Part shown: piece by piece, positions 31,709-39,955 of the stretch
Numbering within the stretch: the stretch's first letter is position 1
Layout: each line of letters begins with the position of its first letter
Source of the DNA: a virus
Direction: 5' to 3' (one strand)
Length of the DNA stretch: 48,318 nucleotides
IMG/VR virus record: IMGVR_UViG_3300035688_000010
Location: 1-48,318 of that record
Program-made: the position numbers and the translations under genes
The notes under the pieces: generated by a model
Told to the model about the DNA's origin: nothing
What the model saw: only the letters and a program-made list of their open reading frames with translations
The model's database searches: none

Positions 31709-32455
31709 ATGAGTTTTTCAAAAGGGCATAAGGGATATTGGTTAGGAATAAAAGGTGAAAAACATCCATGTTGGAAAGATGGGAAGCCAAAATGTATGGA
31801 TTGCGGAAAAGTAATTTCAAATTATGATGCAAAAAGATGTAAAAAATGCAGGGTAATATATAAAACAAAAAATGCCCATGGACGAATAATAGGACGGTAT
31901 TGTGTAGTATGTAAAAAAGAATTATCTTGTAAAAAGAATGTAACCGGTAAATGTTTCAATTGTTTTTTAAAAACAAATATTCCTTGGAATAAAGGAAAAA
32001 AGGGTTCGCAGGTGGCATGGAATAAGGGTAAGGGTATATTTAAAACAAAAAAAGATTATAGAATACATTTTAATAAAAGAAGGAAACTTCTTAGAAAAAG
32101 CAAAATAAATACTTACGAGATAATATCCGATAGAGTAAGAACTTTAATAAGAAATAGTATAAAGAACTTTGTGAAACATAACCCAAGAACCCAGAAGAGA
32201 AGCAAGACTACTATCTTGTTAGGTTGTAGTTTGAAATATTTCAAGGGTTATTTGGAGAATAAATTTTCAGATAACATGGACTGGAGTAACTACGGGAATG
32301 GTTATGGAAAATGGAATATTGACCATATTATTCCAGTGAGTAAATTTAATTTATTCTCTTTGCAAGAACAAAAGAATGCTTTCAATTACAGGAACTGCAG
32401 ACCAATGTGGTCAATAGATAATATCAAAAAAGGAAATAGAATGGGAGGATACTAA
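31709..32455 (+). CDS. HNH homing endonuclease
   Basis: 248 residues. NUMOD3-like DNA-binding motifs (HKGYWLGIKGEKHPCW near the start; IPWNKGKKG and AWNKGKG near residue 90), a zinc-binding segment (CMDCGK, CKKC; CVVCKKELSC), and a C-terminal HNH domain (KYFKGYLENKF; WNIDHIIPVSKFN; NYRNCRPMW). Free-standing between genes, not inside an evident intron. It would nick or cut DNA to spread itself. Its SD is held in a hairpin (31696-31703), a control known for phage homing endonucleases. Confidence 0.9.
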   Translation: MSFSKGHKGYWLGIKGEKHPCWKDGKPKCMDCGKVISNYDAKRCKKCRVIYKTKNAHGRIIGRYCVVCKKELSCKKNVTGKCFNCFLKTNIPWNKGKKGSQVAWNKGKGIFKTKKDYRIHFNKRRKLLRKSKINTYEIISDRVRTLIRNSIKNFVKHNPRTQKRSKTTILLGCSLKYFKGYLENKFSDNMDWSNYGNGYGKWNIDHIIPVSKFNLFSLQEQKNAFNYRNCRPMWSIDNIKKGNRMGGY

Positions 32456-32456
32456 A

Positions 32457-33191
32457 ATGTATAAATTTTCACCCACCGGATTAGCATTATTCAATAACTG
32501 TCCAAGATGTTTCTGGTTAAACTGGCATGGCATTAAAATGCCCAGAGGCATATTCCCTTCTCTTCCCAGAGGCATGGACCTTGTTATCAAGAAGTATTTT
32601 GACACTTATAGAGAACAGGATAAACTTCCACCAGAAATAGAAGGACAATTAGAAGGCAAACTATTTAAAGAAACAAAATTACTCGAGTCCTGGCGTTCCT
32701 GGAAGCATACTAATCTAATTTACTTTGATAAAGAAAACCAAGTCCAGATATCCGGGGCCCTTGATGATTGTATTCAAGATGGAGAATTCTTGATACCATT
32801 GGATTATAAGACAAGAGGATCCGCTCTTAAATCTGATAATGTATCTTACTATACATTTCAATTATCTACTTATGAATTATTATTAAGTAGTGCTAACTAC
32901 CCAACTACTAATTATGGATATCTATTATTCTTCTGGCCTAAGAAAGTAGAACCTAATTGTATAGTGACATTTGAAACAAGGCTTCTAACAATTCCTACCA
33001 AGATGCAGGTAGTCAAGGATACCATTGTTCATGCTAAAGAATGTGTGGAAGGAGATATTCCTGATTCTTCTCCTGAATGTGAGATGTGTAAATATATACA
33101 AGATGCATCTACTGAAATTAGGCGTATTGATAGAATTAAACGAAATGATATGTTCAAGAATAGCGTTACAGAAGAGGCAGATAATTTTTGA
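32457..33191 (+). CDS. PD-(D/E)XK exonuclease, Cas4/RecB-like
   Basis: 244 residues. Start follows GGGAGGATACTAAA in the end of the HNH gene. N terminus KFSPTGLALFNNCPRCFWL, catalytic core GALDDCIQDGEFLIPLDYKT (Asp103 and Asp116-x-Lys118) and a C-terminal ECEMCKY. Cys15/Cys18 and the CEMC pair form the iron-sulfur cluster set of Cas4/AddB-type nucleases. Probably a 5'-3' exonuclease for recombination or DNA ends. No CRISPR array is in the genome. Confidence 0.8.
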   Translation: MYKFSPTGLALFNNCPRCFWLNWHGIKMPRGIFPSLPRGMDLVIKKYFDTYREQDKLPPEIEGQLEGKLFKETKLLESWRSWKHTNLIYFDKENQVQISGALDDCIQDGEFLIPLDYKTRGSALKSDNVSYYTFQLSTYELLLSSANYPTTNYGYLLFFWPKKVEPNCIVTFETRLLTIPTKMQVVKDTIVHAKECVEGDIPDSSPECEMCKYIQDASTEIRRIDRIKRNDMFKNSVTEEADNF

Positions 33192-33199
33192 GGAATACC

Positions 33200-33403
33200 A
33201 TGAAACATTTAAAATTTATTGTATCAGCAGAAAGTAAACATAATTTCTATTCTGTTCATTCCACTCATACTAATGATTTACTTGGAAGCATTTACTATTA
33301 TCCAAAATGGAAGGAATATGTATTTTATCCTAATGATGATACCATCTGGAGTTCTGGTTGTATGCAAGAGATAATTGATTTCATAAAAACTATCAAGGAG
33401 TGA
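33200..33403 (+). CDS. Hypothetical protein (67 aa)
   Basis: ATG at 33200 with GAGGA upstream, preferred to an in-frame ATG 12 bases earlier. Aromatic-rich alpha/beta (SKHNFYSVHSTHTNDLLGSI; KWKEYVFYPND). No family. Confidence 0.55.
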   Translation: MKHLKFIVSAESKHNFYSVHSTHTNDLLGSIYYYPKWKEYVFYPNDDTIWSSGCMQEIIDFIKTIKE

Positions 33404-33407
33404 AACT

Positions 33408-33599
33408 ATGAAAATATATTATCAACTCATTATGTTTTCTATCATGTCTATCAATGCTTATATTGTCCTGGGATTGATTTCTAAATACTCTATCCCCTGG
33501 ATTAGTAGATTCCTGGAAACAATCTCTTTTGGACTAAGTTTATTCTCGATAATTCTATGTCTGATATTCTTAATAAGAAATAACATACTTGACAATTAA
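33408..33599 (+). CDS. Small two-helix membrane protein (63 aa)
   Basis: AAGGAG upstream. Two hydrophobic helices (about residues 5-25 and 38-57) separated by KYSIPWISRFLET. Might be holin-like or a superinfection protein. Function unknown. Confidence 0.6.
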   Translation: MKIYYQLIMFSIMSINAYIVLGLISKYSIPWISRFLETISFGLSLFSIILCLIFLIRNNILDN

Positions 33600-33655
33600 T
33601 ATATTATCATGTATATATATAGCATAAGTAGTCATAACATGAGTAATGACAAGTA

Positions 33656-33949
33656 ATGAAAATGACAGAAAAACAAACCACAAAATTAGTTGACCTCACA
33701 TTAATCTCTACCCTAGCCTCTCTCATCTTCTTATGCATTGGAATATTCTTTAACTCCACTCTCTTGATTATTTCCTCAGTTATTCTTTTTACTATCTGCC
33801 TATCCATTCTCATCTGGTTCCTCTTCCGTGGTAAACTCTCCCTTCTTATATTATTATTATCTATTATCTTATATACTAGTATATCTATCCTATATATACC
33901 TCCATGTCAAATATATTCTTCCCATAATTATATCTATCATATTTACTGA
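33656..33949 (+). CDS. Multi-helix membrane protein (97 aa)
   Basis: Two to three hydrophobic segments (about 14-33, 36-55, 61-80) with few charges; the coding strand is unusually pyrimidine-rich here. The start could also be ATG at 33662. SD weak. Together with the gene at 33408 it forms a small membrane block before terminase. Function unknown. Confidence 0.5.
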   Translation: MKMTEKQTTKLVDLTLISTLASLIFLCIGIFFNSTLLIISSVILFTICLSILIWFLFRGKLSLLILLLSIILYTSISILYIPPCQIYSSHNYIYHIY

Positions 33950-33959
33950 CGAGGATTTT

Positions 33960-34094
33960 ATGAAAAGTATTATTAAGAGAACATATATAAACCGCAACCT
34001 AAAGAAAATCAAAAGGAATGCATTATCCTTTAACCCCTCCAAAATGTTCAAAAGGTTCAAGAATATTGCAATGGAACCATTTAAGTTAACATAA
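33960..34094 (+). CDS. Small very basic protein (44 aa)
   Basis: GAGGATTTT upstream of ATG 33960; a longer frame through the previous gene is rejected. Rich in Lys, Arg and Asn (RTYINRNLKKIKRNALSF). Likely binds nucleic acid or is fortuitous. Confidence 0.45.
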   Translation: MKSIIKRTYINRNLKKIKRNALSFNPSKMFKRFKNIAMEPFKLT

Positions 34095-34201
34095 TAACAC
34101 TTATAGGAACCACGAGAAATGCAATATAATTCAAAAAAGTTAGGAAAAAAATATATAGAAAATCCAAGTAGAGTAAAATCGAGTAATTGTCAAATCTTCA
34201 T

Positions 34202-34230
34202 TTGCGGATATGTAAAATAATATATATATA
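34202..34230 (+). promoter_or_regulatory. Weak promoter before the packaging module
   Basis: In the 154-base gap after 34094: TTGCGG (34202-34207), 17-base spacer, TATATA (34225-34230). The surrounding gap is strongly A/T-rich and otherwise shows no gene or RNA structure. Low-complexity TATA makes a chance match likely. Confidence 0.3.
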
Positions 34231-34248
34231 AATATAGTGGAGGACAGT

Positions 34249-34470
34249 ATGAATTACAAAGATGAATATTCCGAACTGAAGAAGAACAAAGTATCAGTCT
34301 ACCTGCAACAGAGAAAAATAAAGAATATAGAATTCAGGAAAGATGATATAGAGATAACATTAGATGATGGTTCGATAATTGAAGGCGATATAGATATTGA
34401 TTTCATAATATCAGAGATAGAAGATGAAGCAGAAAGTAAAAGAGAAGAAGAGAACGCTAATTATGAATGA
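34249..34470 (+). CDS. Small acidic protein before terminase (73 aa)
   Basis: ATG at 34249 follows GTGGAGGA. Basic N-terminal half, then beta-rich acidic end (DDIEITLDDGSIIEGDIDID). A small terminase subunit could be expected in this place, but no HTH is apparent. Overlaps the next gene by 8 bases. Confidence 0.6.
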   Translation: MNYKDEYSELKKNKVSVYLQQRKIKNIEFRKDDIEITLDDGSIIEGDIDIDFIISEIEDEAESKREEENANYE

Positions 34471-34648
34471 GTATAAAGAACCAATATTAGATTCGGAAGG
34501 AAGAGTGCTTCCTGGGGTATGTCCTGATTGCCTTGGAAAGAAAAAGATAATCCAAAGATTCAAAACATTTGCGAATCTGAAATACAAAAATGTTCCTTGC
34601 AGGAGATGCGGTGGGAGTGGAACTGTAAAAATTATAGGTAAGAAATAA
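34463..34648 (+). CDS. DnaJ-type zinc finger protein (61 aa)
   Basis: ATG at 34463, since upstream in-frame ATGs lie within the previous gene. CPDCLGKKK and CRRCGGSGTV form two CxxC(x)G units as in DnaJ zinc domains. Its stop overlaps the terminase ATG (TAATG), so the pair is coupled. May be a packaging cofactor. Confidence 0.65.
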   Translation: MNEYKEPILDSEGRVLPGVCPDCLGKKKIIQRFKTFANLKYKNVPCRRCGGSGTVKIIGKK

Positions 34649-36450
34649 TGTTAGTAAAAACAAAATCATTCAGACAACCTAAAGTAGAATATGCCAGAAC
34701 TCATGACATGGATAAACTTGCTTTTGTCTTGAAGATAAAGAAAGCGGTTGAGAATGGTGGGCGTGGTATAGTATCCGAACTGGCCCGGGAACATGGAATA
34801 ACAAGGCAGACAATTTACAACATGGTGCGTTCTCCGGTTGATGTTAATTCTATCCAAGAGAAAGTAAAGAAGATAGTTAAAGCGACAGGAGATAATTACA
34901 AACAGGCATTATATAATATAAGAGCCATCCGCAGAACCGAGAATCCAATTGACTTCATAGAATCAGAAGACCTCTTGAATTTTAAATTATTCCCAATGCA
35001 GAGATTGATAATAAAATGTTTCTATGGGATGCCTTTGGATGGCGGCGAGATGCAGATGATTAAGAAGTTAGAAAAAGAAGGACGGACTACTTACAAGGGG
35101 CCAAAGAAATATAGAGAGCTGGTTGTGAATGCAGGAATGAAATCCGGGAAGACACCTACTGCAGGAGTGATATCCTGTCTTGAAGAATATAATTGTTATT
35201 TGAAAGGCGACCTTGCCAAGCATTATGGATTCCCACCCGGGAAAGAAGTATATATCCTGAATGTTGCCGTGAATGGCGACCAGGCAAAGGAAACTATATT
35301 TGCAGAGATAAAGGCAAGAGTGAAGAACTCTCCGTATTATGCTTTGAGAAAACCTACAAATGAGACAGATACAAAATTCGTATTTGATAACAATGTTATC
35401 ATTCGTTCTGGACATTCAAATTCATCTTCTCTTGTAGGGCCAATCAATAAATTAGTTTGCTTTGATGAGTTGGCGAGGTTCACGGATCAGGGCGGCAAGT
35501 ATTCTGCGGATAGAGTCTATTATGCTCTTATTCGTTCTGTTGAACCATTCCAGGAAGATGGCAGAATAATAGATATCTCATCTCCATTATTCGATGGGGA
35601 TATTATATGTGACTTATATCACAAGTCAAAAGACATAGATAATATGTTGGGATTTCATATTCCAACTTGGGACTTCAATCCTAATCTTCCGTTCAAATCA
35701 GAACGTATGCAGAATGAGTTAAAGAAAAATCCAGAGGCATTCTGGAGAGACTTTGGTGCTCAACCTTCCATGTCTCAAGAATCATATTACAGAGACCCGG
35801 AGAGATTAGAGAAACTATTCGCTTCTTCTAAAAGAGAAAATCCAATTGATTCATCTGGTAAACTAAAATCTTGGTTCAAAGGAAAACCTGGAATGGCTTA
35901 CTATCTCCATGCCGACCCTTCAGTTAAGAACGATGCCTATGGCTTGTCCCTTGGACATCTTGATGGCAAGAGGACTATAATTGATTTAGCACATAGATTC
36001 ATTCCGGTGAAAGGCGGGGAGATAGATATCCGTGAAATAGAATTTTTTATCATGGACTTAATTCAGAGGGGATTTTCTATCAAACTATTTTCTTATGATA
36101 CATGGCAGGCAACTGGAATTGCTCAGTGTTTGAATCGGGCAGGTATAAAATCAGAGAATAGATTTATATTAAAAGATGAACACGATTATTTGAAAGAGTT
36201 GATTTATACTGAGAATATTGATATATATATGAGCGAGGTATTACTGAAAGAGTTAAAGGGGCTTGATTTGTTAGCAGGTAAAAGAGTTGACCATAAGAGA
36301 GGCGGTTCAAAAGATATAGCCGATGCAGTGGCAGGAGTGGCAATCTCCTGCAGGAGCAATCCGAGTGTGGAAGTAGGCATGGCCTCGTATGACCCTAAGG
36401 CATCCGACTTTACACCGGAACATAGAAATTCATTCTGGAGAGGACTATGA
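34648..36450 (+). CDS. terL: Terminase large subunit with N-terminal HTH
   Basis: 600 residues. Residues about 40-62 (GIVSELAREHGITRQTIYNM) are a helix-turn-helix usually found in small terminase subunits. ATPase: Walker A AGMKSGKT (162-169) and Walker B LVCFDELARF (Asp273, Glu274). Nuclease: YLHADPSVKNDAYGLSLGH (Asp423), SYDTWQATGI and DIADAVAG near 571. It cuts and packages DNA through the portal encoded next. The HTH may give sequence recognition. It overlaps the portal gene by ATGA. Confidence 0.9.
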   Translation: MLVKTKSFRQPKVEYARTHDMDKLAFVLKIKKAVENGGRGIVSELAREHGITRQTIYNMVRSPVDVNSIQEKVKKIVKATGDNYKQALYNIRAIRRTENPIDFIESEDLLNFKLFPMQRLIIKCFYGMPLDGGEMQMIKKLEKEGRTTYKGPKKYRELVVNAGMKSGKTPTAGVISCLEEYNCYLKGDLAKHYGFPPGKEVYILNVAVNGDQAKETIFAEIKARVKNSPYYALRKPTNETDTKFVFDNNVIIRSGHSNSSSLVGPINKLVCFDELARFTDQGGKYSADRVYYALIRSVEPFQEDGRIIDISSPLFDGDIICDLYHKSKDIDNMLGFHIPTWDFNPNLPFKSERMQNELKKNPEAFWRDFGAQPSMSQESYYRDPERLEKLFASSKRENPIDSSGKLKSWFKGKPGMAYYLHADPSVKNDAYGLSLGHLDGKRTIIDLAHRFIPVKGGEIDIREIEFFIMDLIQRGFSIKLFSYDTWQATGIAQCLNRAGIKSENRFILKDEHDYLKELIYTENIDIYMSEVLLKELKGLDLLAGKRVDHKRGGSKDIADAVAGVAISCRSNPSVEVGMASYDPKASDFTPEHRNSFWRGL

Positions 36451-38933
36451 AAATAACAGAAAGATTATTAGAAGGAATTGCAGGTGGTTTGATTGACAGG
36501 AAAGTTGGAGAGAAAGTAGATAAATTAAAAGAGGCACTTATTATTCCGCAGGATGGGATTGATAAAGATGAACATCTCTGGAGATTACTTACCAAAAATA
36601 AAAACAGAAATTTAGACCCGCTCACCCAAGACAGAATGATTGAGATTGCAGTCTGGTTGAATACGATGAATGGTTTCGCTCATCGTATACTTGAGATGAA
36701 CAAGGATTTTGTTATTGGCGATGGAATTCGTTATGAAGCCAAGGATTCTACAGTTAGAGAAATTCTTGATGAGCATTGGTATGATTCAGTTAATAACTGG
36801 TCTTTAAAACAATTCAATCGTGTAATGGAACTTGGATTATACGGAGAACAATTATATCCAGTGTTTGTGAATGAATATAATGGATTCGTAAGACTTGGAG
36901 TTATAGACCCTTCGCAGATTTCAAAGATAACAGTTAATCCAGAAAATGCAGAAGAGATGAAAACGATTGAACTTAAAACAAGTGCCGAGAATTCTGACAA
37001 ACCAAAAACATACAAAGTTATTGCTTTAGACATGGACCCGAAGTCAGAACAGTATGGATATAGAACAGGAGAAGCATTCTTCTTTGCAGTAAATAAATTA
37101 TCAACTGCTACCCGAGGAATTTCTGATTTACTTTCTATTGCAGATTGGATAGATGGTTATGAAAGATTTTTATTCAATCGACTTGACCGTTCACATTTAT
37201 TAAATCAGTTTATATGGGATATACTTCTTGAAGGTTATAACCCTGAACAGATAAAAGAATGGATGAAAGAATTTCAGATGCCTAAGCCAGGTTCTGTCCG
37301 TGCCCATAATGAAAAAGTAAAATGGGATGTTGTATCTCCCAAGTTAGAATCAGCAGATGCCTCGGAAGAAGCCAAGATGTTTAAATCCCATATTCTTGGA
37401 CAAGCAGGATTTCCACCGCATTACTTCGCGGAAGGAGAAGGTATTACTCGGGCTTGTTATTCAGAGGACACACAAACTCTAACCGAAAATGGCTGGAAGT
37501 TTCATTGGGAAATTGAAGAGAGAGAAAAAATAGCAACATACAATCCCAGAAAGGATTCTTTAGAATATCATATTCCAGTGAAAAAATATGTTTATGATTA
37601 CGAAGGAGAAATGTATCACTTTAAGAATCTTAGAACAGATATTCTAGTTTCCCCTGAACATAAGATGTATTTAAGAGAATCGCATAAAAAAGATTTTTGG
37701 ATTAAAGTTATGGCTAAAGATATATTTTATCATTCTTTTTATTTCAAAGAATCCCCATTATACTTCAATGGAAAGAATCAAGAATATTTTGAACTTCCAT
37801 TTAAACCCTATGATATACAATCCAGAAAAAAAGATTTCAAAAGAATTATACCAATGATTAATTGGTTGCCGTTCCTTGGTATTTTTATTTCCGAAGGATA
37901 TTTAAGAAAATCAAAAAATAGATACATCGTAAGAATAGCACAGAAAAAATATGTAGATGAATTTAGAAAATTAATTGCTTGTTTGGGTTTCGAATTCAGA
38001 GAAGATAATAACGGGAGGGGAGTAACAGTTTTTGAAATTGCCAATAAATCTCTTTATTTATATCTTTCAGAATTTATTGGTGAGAATAGTCATGAAAAGA
38101 GAATTCCAAAAGAATTTATGAATCTTAGTCAGGATTATCTTAATATTTTATTTCATAGTATGATAATGGGAGATGGAACTTTTCATGTTGGAAAAGGTGA
38201 AAACTATCTTACATATTATACTTCTTCAGAAAAACTTAGTGGTCAAATGCAAGAACTTTGTTTAAAACTTGGATACTCTTCAAGATGTTCTGAATCAAAG
38301 AAAGGAAAGTTTTCTTGGAAAACAATTTCTATAACTCCGATTAGAGAAAGAAACTTGAGAAAAAATAAAGATGTCTTCAAGGAAAAGTATAATGGAAAAA
38401 TTTATTGTTTTGATGTTCCAAATCATTTATTCATTACAAGAAGAAATGGAAAAATAGGAATACATTCTAACACCGCCATGGAAATGGGAACTCCGGTATT
38501 CAAGAGATTGAAAGCAAGACAGACTTATGTGAAATATATGGTTACGGAAATATTTGCTTTTGTAATTGACCAGGCAATTATTCATGGCAGACTGAAACCT
38601 GATGTAGATAGAAGTTTCAGTTTATTCTTTCCTAAACTCGCAGAAAAAGACTTCTCGGGTCTATCCACTGCAATATCGAATCTATCTAATGCATTAGTGG
38701 TTGGAGAAGACCAACAGTGGATTACAAAGGATTGGGCTAAGAAAGCATATCTATTTATTCTATCTCAATTTGGATTTGATATGCAAATAGAAGAAGGGCC
38801 TGTTAAAAATGATATGTCCGAATCCACTTATGAGTTCAAAGAATATCTCCAAGCGAAAGTTAAAGAGGCAAGAATGAAACTTAAAAAGTCTTGTAAACAA
38901 AATTCAGAAGAGATTGAAAAAAAGGAAGAATAA
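36447..38933 (+). CDS. Portal protein interrupted by an in-frame intein
   Basis: 828 residues as translated; 489 after removal of the intein (residues 337-675). N-terminal part 1-336 has portal features: WLNTMNGFAHRILEMNKDFVIGD, VIDPSQISKI, and the conserved ...HYFAEGEGITRA just before the intein; the C-extein resumes TAMEMGTPVFKRLKARQ with the helical crown region after it. Forms the dodecameric DNA gate of the head. The insertion site is a conserved portal segment, as is usual for inteins. Confidence 0.85.
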   Translation: MKITERLLEGIAGGLIDRKVGEKVDKLKEALIIPQDGIDKDEHLWRLLTKNKNRNLDPLTQDRMIEIAVWLNTMNGFAHRILEMNKDFVIGDGIRYEAKDSTVREILDEHWYDSVNNWSLKQFNRVMELGLYGEQLYPVFVNEYNGFVRLGVIDPSQISKITVNPENAEEMKTIELKTSAENSDKPKTYKVIALDMDPKSEQYGYRTGEAFFFAVNKLSTATRGISDLLSIADWIDGYERFLFNRLDRSHLLNQFIWDILLEGYNPEQIKEWMKEFQMPKPGSVRAHNEKVKWDVVSPKLESADASEEAKMFKSHILGQAGFPPHYFAEGEGITRACYSEDTQTLTENGWKFHWEIEEREKIATYNPRKDSLEYHIPVKKYVYDYEGEMYHFKNLRTDILVSPEHKMYLRESHKKDFWIKVMAKDIFYHSFYFKESPLYFNGKNQEYFELPFKPYDIQSRKKDFKRIIPMINWLPFLGIFISEGYLRKSKNRYIVRIAQKKYVDEFRKLIACLGFEFREDNNGRGVTVFEIANKSLYLYLSEFIGENSHEKRIPKEFMNLSQDYLNILFHSMIMGDGTFHVGKGENYLTYYTSSEKLSGQMQELCLKLGYSSRCSESKKGKFSWKTISITPIRERNLRKNKDVFKEKYNGKIYCFDVPNHLFITRRNGKIGIHSNTAMEMGTPVFKRLKARQTYVKYMVTEIFAFVIDQAIIHGRLKPDVDRSFSLFFPKLAEKDFSGLSTAISNLSNALVVGEDQQWITKDWAKKAYLFILSQFGFDMQIEEGPVKNDMSESTYEFKEYLQAKVKEARMKLKKSCKQNSEEIEKKEE
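37455..38471 (+). mobile_element. LAGLIDADG intein in portal (339 aa)
   Basis: Begins at Cys337 (CYSEDTQTLTENGWK, splicing block A) and ends GKIGIHSN followed by Thr676. Block B: LVSPEHKMYL. Two LAGLIDADG motifs: LGIFISEGYL and LFHSMIMGDGTF. Block F: YCFDVPNHLFI. The penultimate residue is Ser (HSN instead of the usual HN), with His one place earlier, so C-terminal cleavage may differ from canonical. Both endonuclease motifs keep their acidic residue (Glu, Asp), suggesting an active homing enzyme. Confidence 0.88.
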
Positions 38934-38943
38934 TAAAATTCAA

Positions 38944-39771
38944 ATGTTAAATGAGATTAGGTTTTTATCTTTATTTGCAGGAATTGGCGGTTTTGATTTA
39001 GGACTTGAAAGAGCAGGAATGAAATGTGTTGGGCAGGTTGAGAATAATAAATTTTGTTTAAAAATATTAGAAAAGCACTGGCAAAAAGTAAAACGAATTA
39101 AGGAGATTAAAAATGTCAATGGCAATGAGTTCGGAACAGTTGACCTTATTTGTGGCGGATTCCCTTGCCAACCTTTCAGTGTTACCGGGAAGCAAGAAGG
39201 CAAAACGGATGACCGCTATCTCTGGCCAGAAATGTTTAGGGTTATTAAAGCAGTCAAACCCACTTGGGTTGTTGGCGAAAATGTTTTTGGAATCATTGGA
39301 CTGGCACTCGACGATGTGTTATCTGATTTGGAAGGCGAAGGCTACGAAGTTAAGACATTTATTATTCCAGCTTGTGCCGTCGGTGCGTGGCATAGAAGGG
39401 ACAGAGTATGGATTATTGCCTACTCCACAGACAATGGACGCAATCGGTATGACCAGGGAAGTATTCAGGCGCGGGAAATCTTACAGAATAAAATCCAATC
39501 AGGGAGTAGAAGGGCAGGCAGGATTGAGGGATGTGGCAATGATGTATCCGTCGCCCTCGGCGACGGATTACAAAGGTTCGGGGAGACACGGGAAACCGAG
39601 AGACCGGCTGGATTACGCAGTGGAAAGGGGTGTGACGAAAAGCAGACTGTATCCAACACCAAGACTGAGAGATTCAGAAGGCGGAATATGTCAAGGAATT
39701 GCGGGAACGAGTCAGAGAATAAGCAAGGCAGGAATGAAACTTTCAAATATGGTGGGGTTCTGGGAATCTGA
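38944..39771 (+). CDS. dcm-like: DNA cytosine-5 methyltransferase (motifs I-VIII)
   Basis: 275 residues. Motif I FAGIGGFDLGLERAG, motif IV FPCQPFS with catalytic Cys, VVGENVFGI (motif VI, ENV), motif VIII GAWHRRDRVWIIAY. The TRD region follows (VALGDGLQRFGETRE; VSNTKTERFRRRN), then the frame stops at GGVLGI without motifs IX/X. Those motifs (KALGNAVVPQ) lie in the +1 frame, in the gene at 39113. A TTG start 10 codons earlier is possible. Complete activity would need a frameshift or the partner protein. Confidence 0.8.
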   Translation: MLNEIRFLSLFAGIGGFDLGLERAGMKCVGQVENNKFCLKILEKHWQKVKRIKEIKNVNGNEFGTVDLICGGFPCQPFSVTGKQEGKTDDRYLWPEMFRVIKAVKPTWVVGENVFGIIGLALDDVLSDLEGEGYEVKTFIIPACAVGAWHRRDRVWIIAYSTDNGRNRYDQGSIQAREILQNKIQSGSRRAGRIEGCGNDVSVALGDGLQRFGETRETERPAGLRSGKGCDEKQTVSNTKTERFRRRNMSRNCGNESENKQGRNETFKYGGVLGI

Positions 39772-39919
39772 ACCCGGAGTGGGTATGTTGGATCATGGGG
39801 TTCCCGAAAGGGTGGCTAAGTTGAAAGCTCTCGGAAACGCAGTAGTTCCGCAAGTCGTTGAAATAATTGGAAGGTATATAATGCAATTTGAAAAGGAAAA
39901 AAATGCCGATAACAAATGA
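39113..39919 (+). CDS. Overlapping +1-frame protein with MTase C-terminal motif
   Basis: 268 residues in the +1 frame, overlapping the methyltransferase by 659 bases, with its own SD (AAGGAG, 7 bases from the ATG). N-terminal SVLPGSKKAKRMTAISGQK and YLIWKAKATKLRHLLFQLVP, then GLLPTPQTMDA and YPSPSATDYKGSGRHGKPR belong, from memory, to a family widespread in phages beside cytosine methyltransferases. The C terminus FWESEPGVG...GVPERVAKLKALGNAVVPQ is methyltransferase motif IX/X. It may be a partner subunit or the C-terminal half. Both frames look protein-coding. Confidence 0.75.
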   Translation: MSMAMSSEQLTLFVADSLANLSVLPGSKKAKRMTAISGQKCLGLLKQSNPLGLLAKMFLESLDWHSTMCYLIWKAKATKLRHLLFQLVPSVRGIEGTEYGLLPTPQTMDAIGMTREVFRRGKSYRIKSNQGVEGQAGLRDVAMMYPSPSATDYKGSGRHGKPRDRLDYAVERGVTKSRLYPTPRLRDSEGGICQGIAGTSQRISKAGMKLSNMVGFWESEPGVGMLDHGVPERVAKLKALGNAVVPQVVEIIGRYIMQFEKEKNADNK

Positions 39920-39921
39920 AG
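39903..39921 (+). repeat. Direct repeat of the head-gene start, copy 1
   Basis: ATGCCGATAAC-R-AATGAAG, present here (R = A) and at 40209-40227 (R = G), 306 bases apart, with one mismatch. The second copy is the true start of the head morphogenesis gene. The first copy, inside the end of the overlapping gene, reads MPITNEGRR and stops. The gene at 39956 lies between them. Confidence 0.65.
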
Positions 39922-39955
39922 GAAGAAGATAAATTATTTAATGGAGGTAATCAAA

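Noticed and set aside
31613-32455. Group I intron hosting the HNH gene
   Set aside because: The HNH gene is flanked by separate complete genes with their own starts and stops, and no conserved intron core pairing was visible.
33600-33655. Inverted repeat GTCAT/ATGAC before the membrane gene as an operator
   Set aside because: Only 5 bp arms in A/T-rich DNA, expected by chance.
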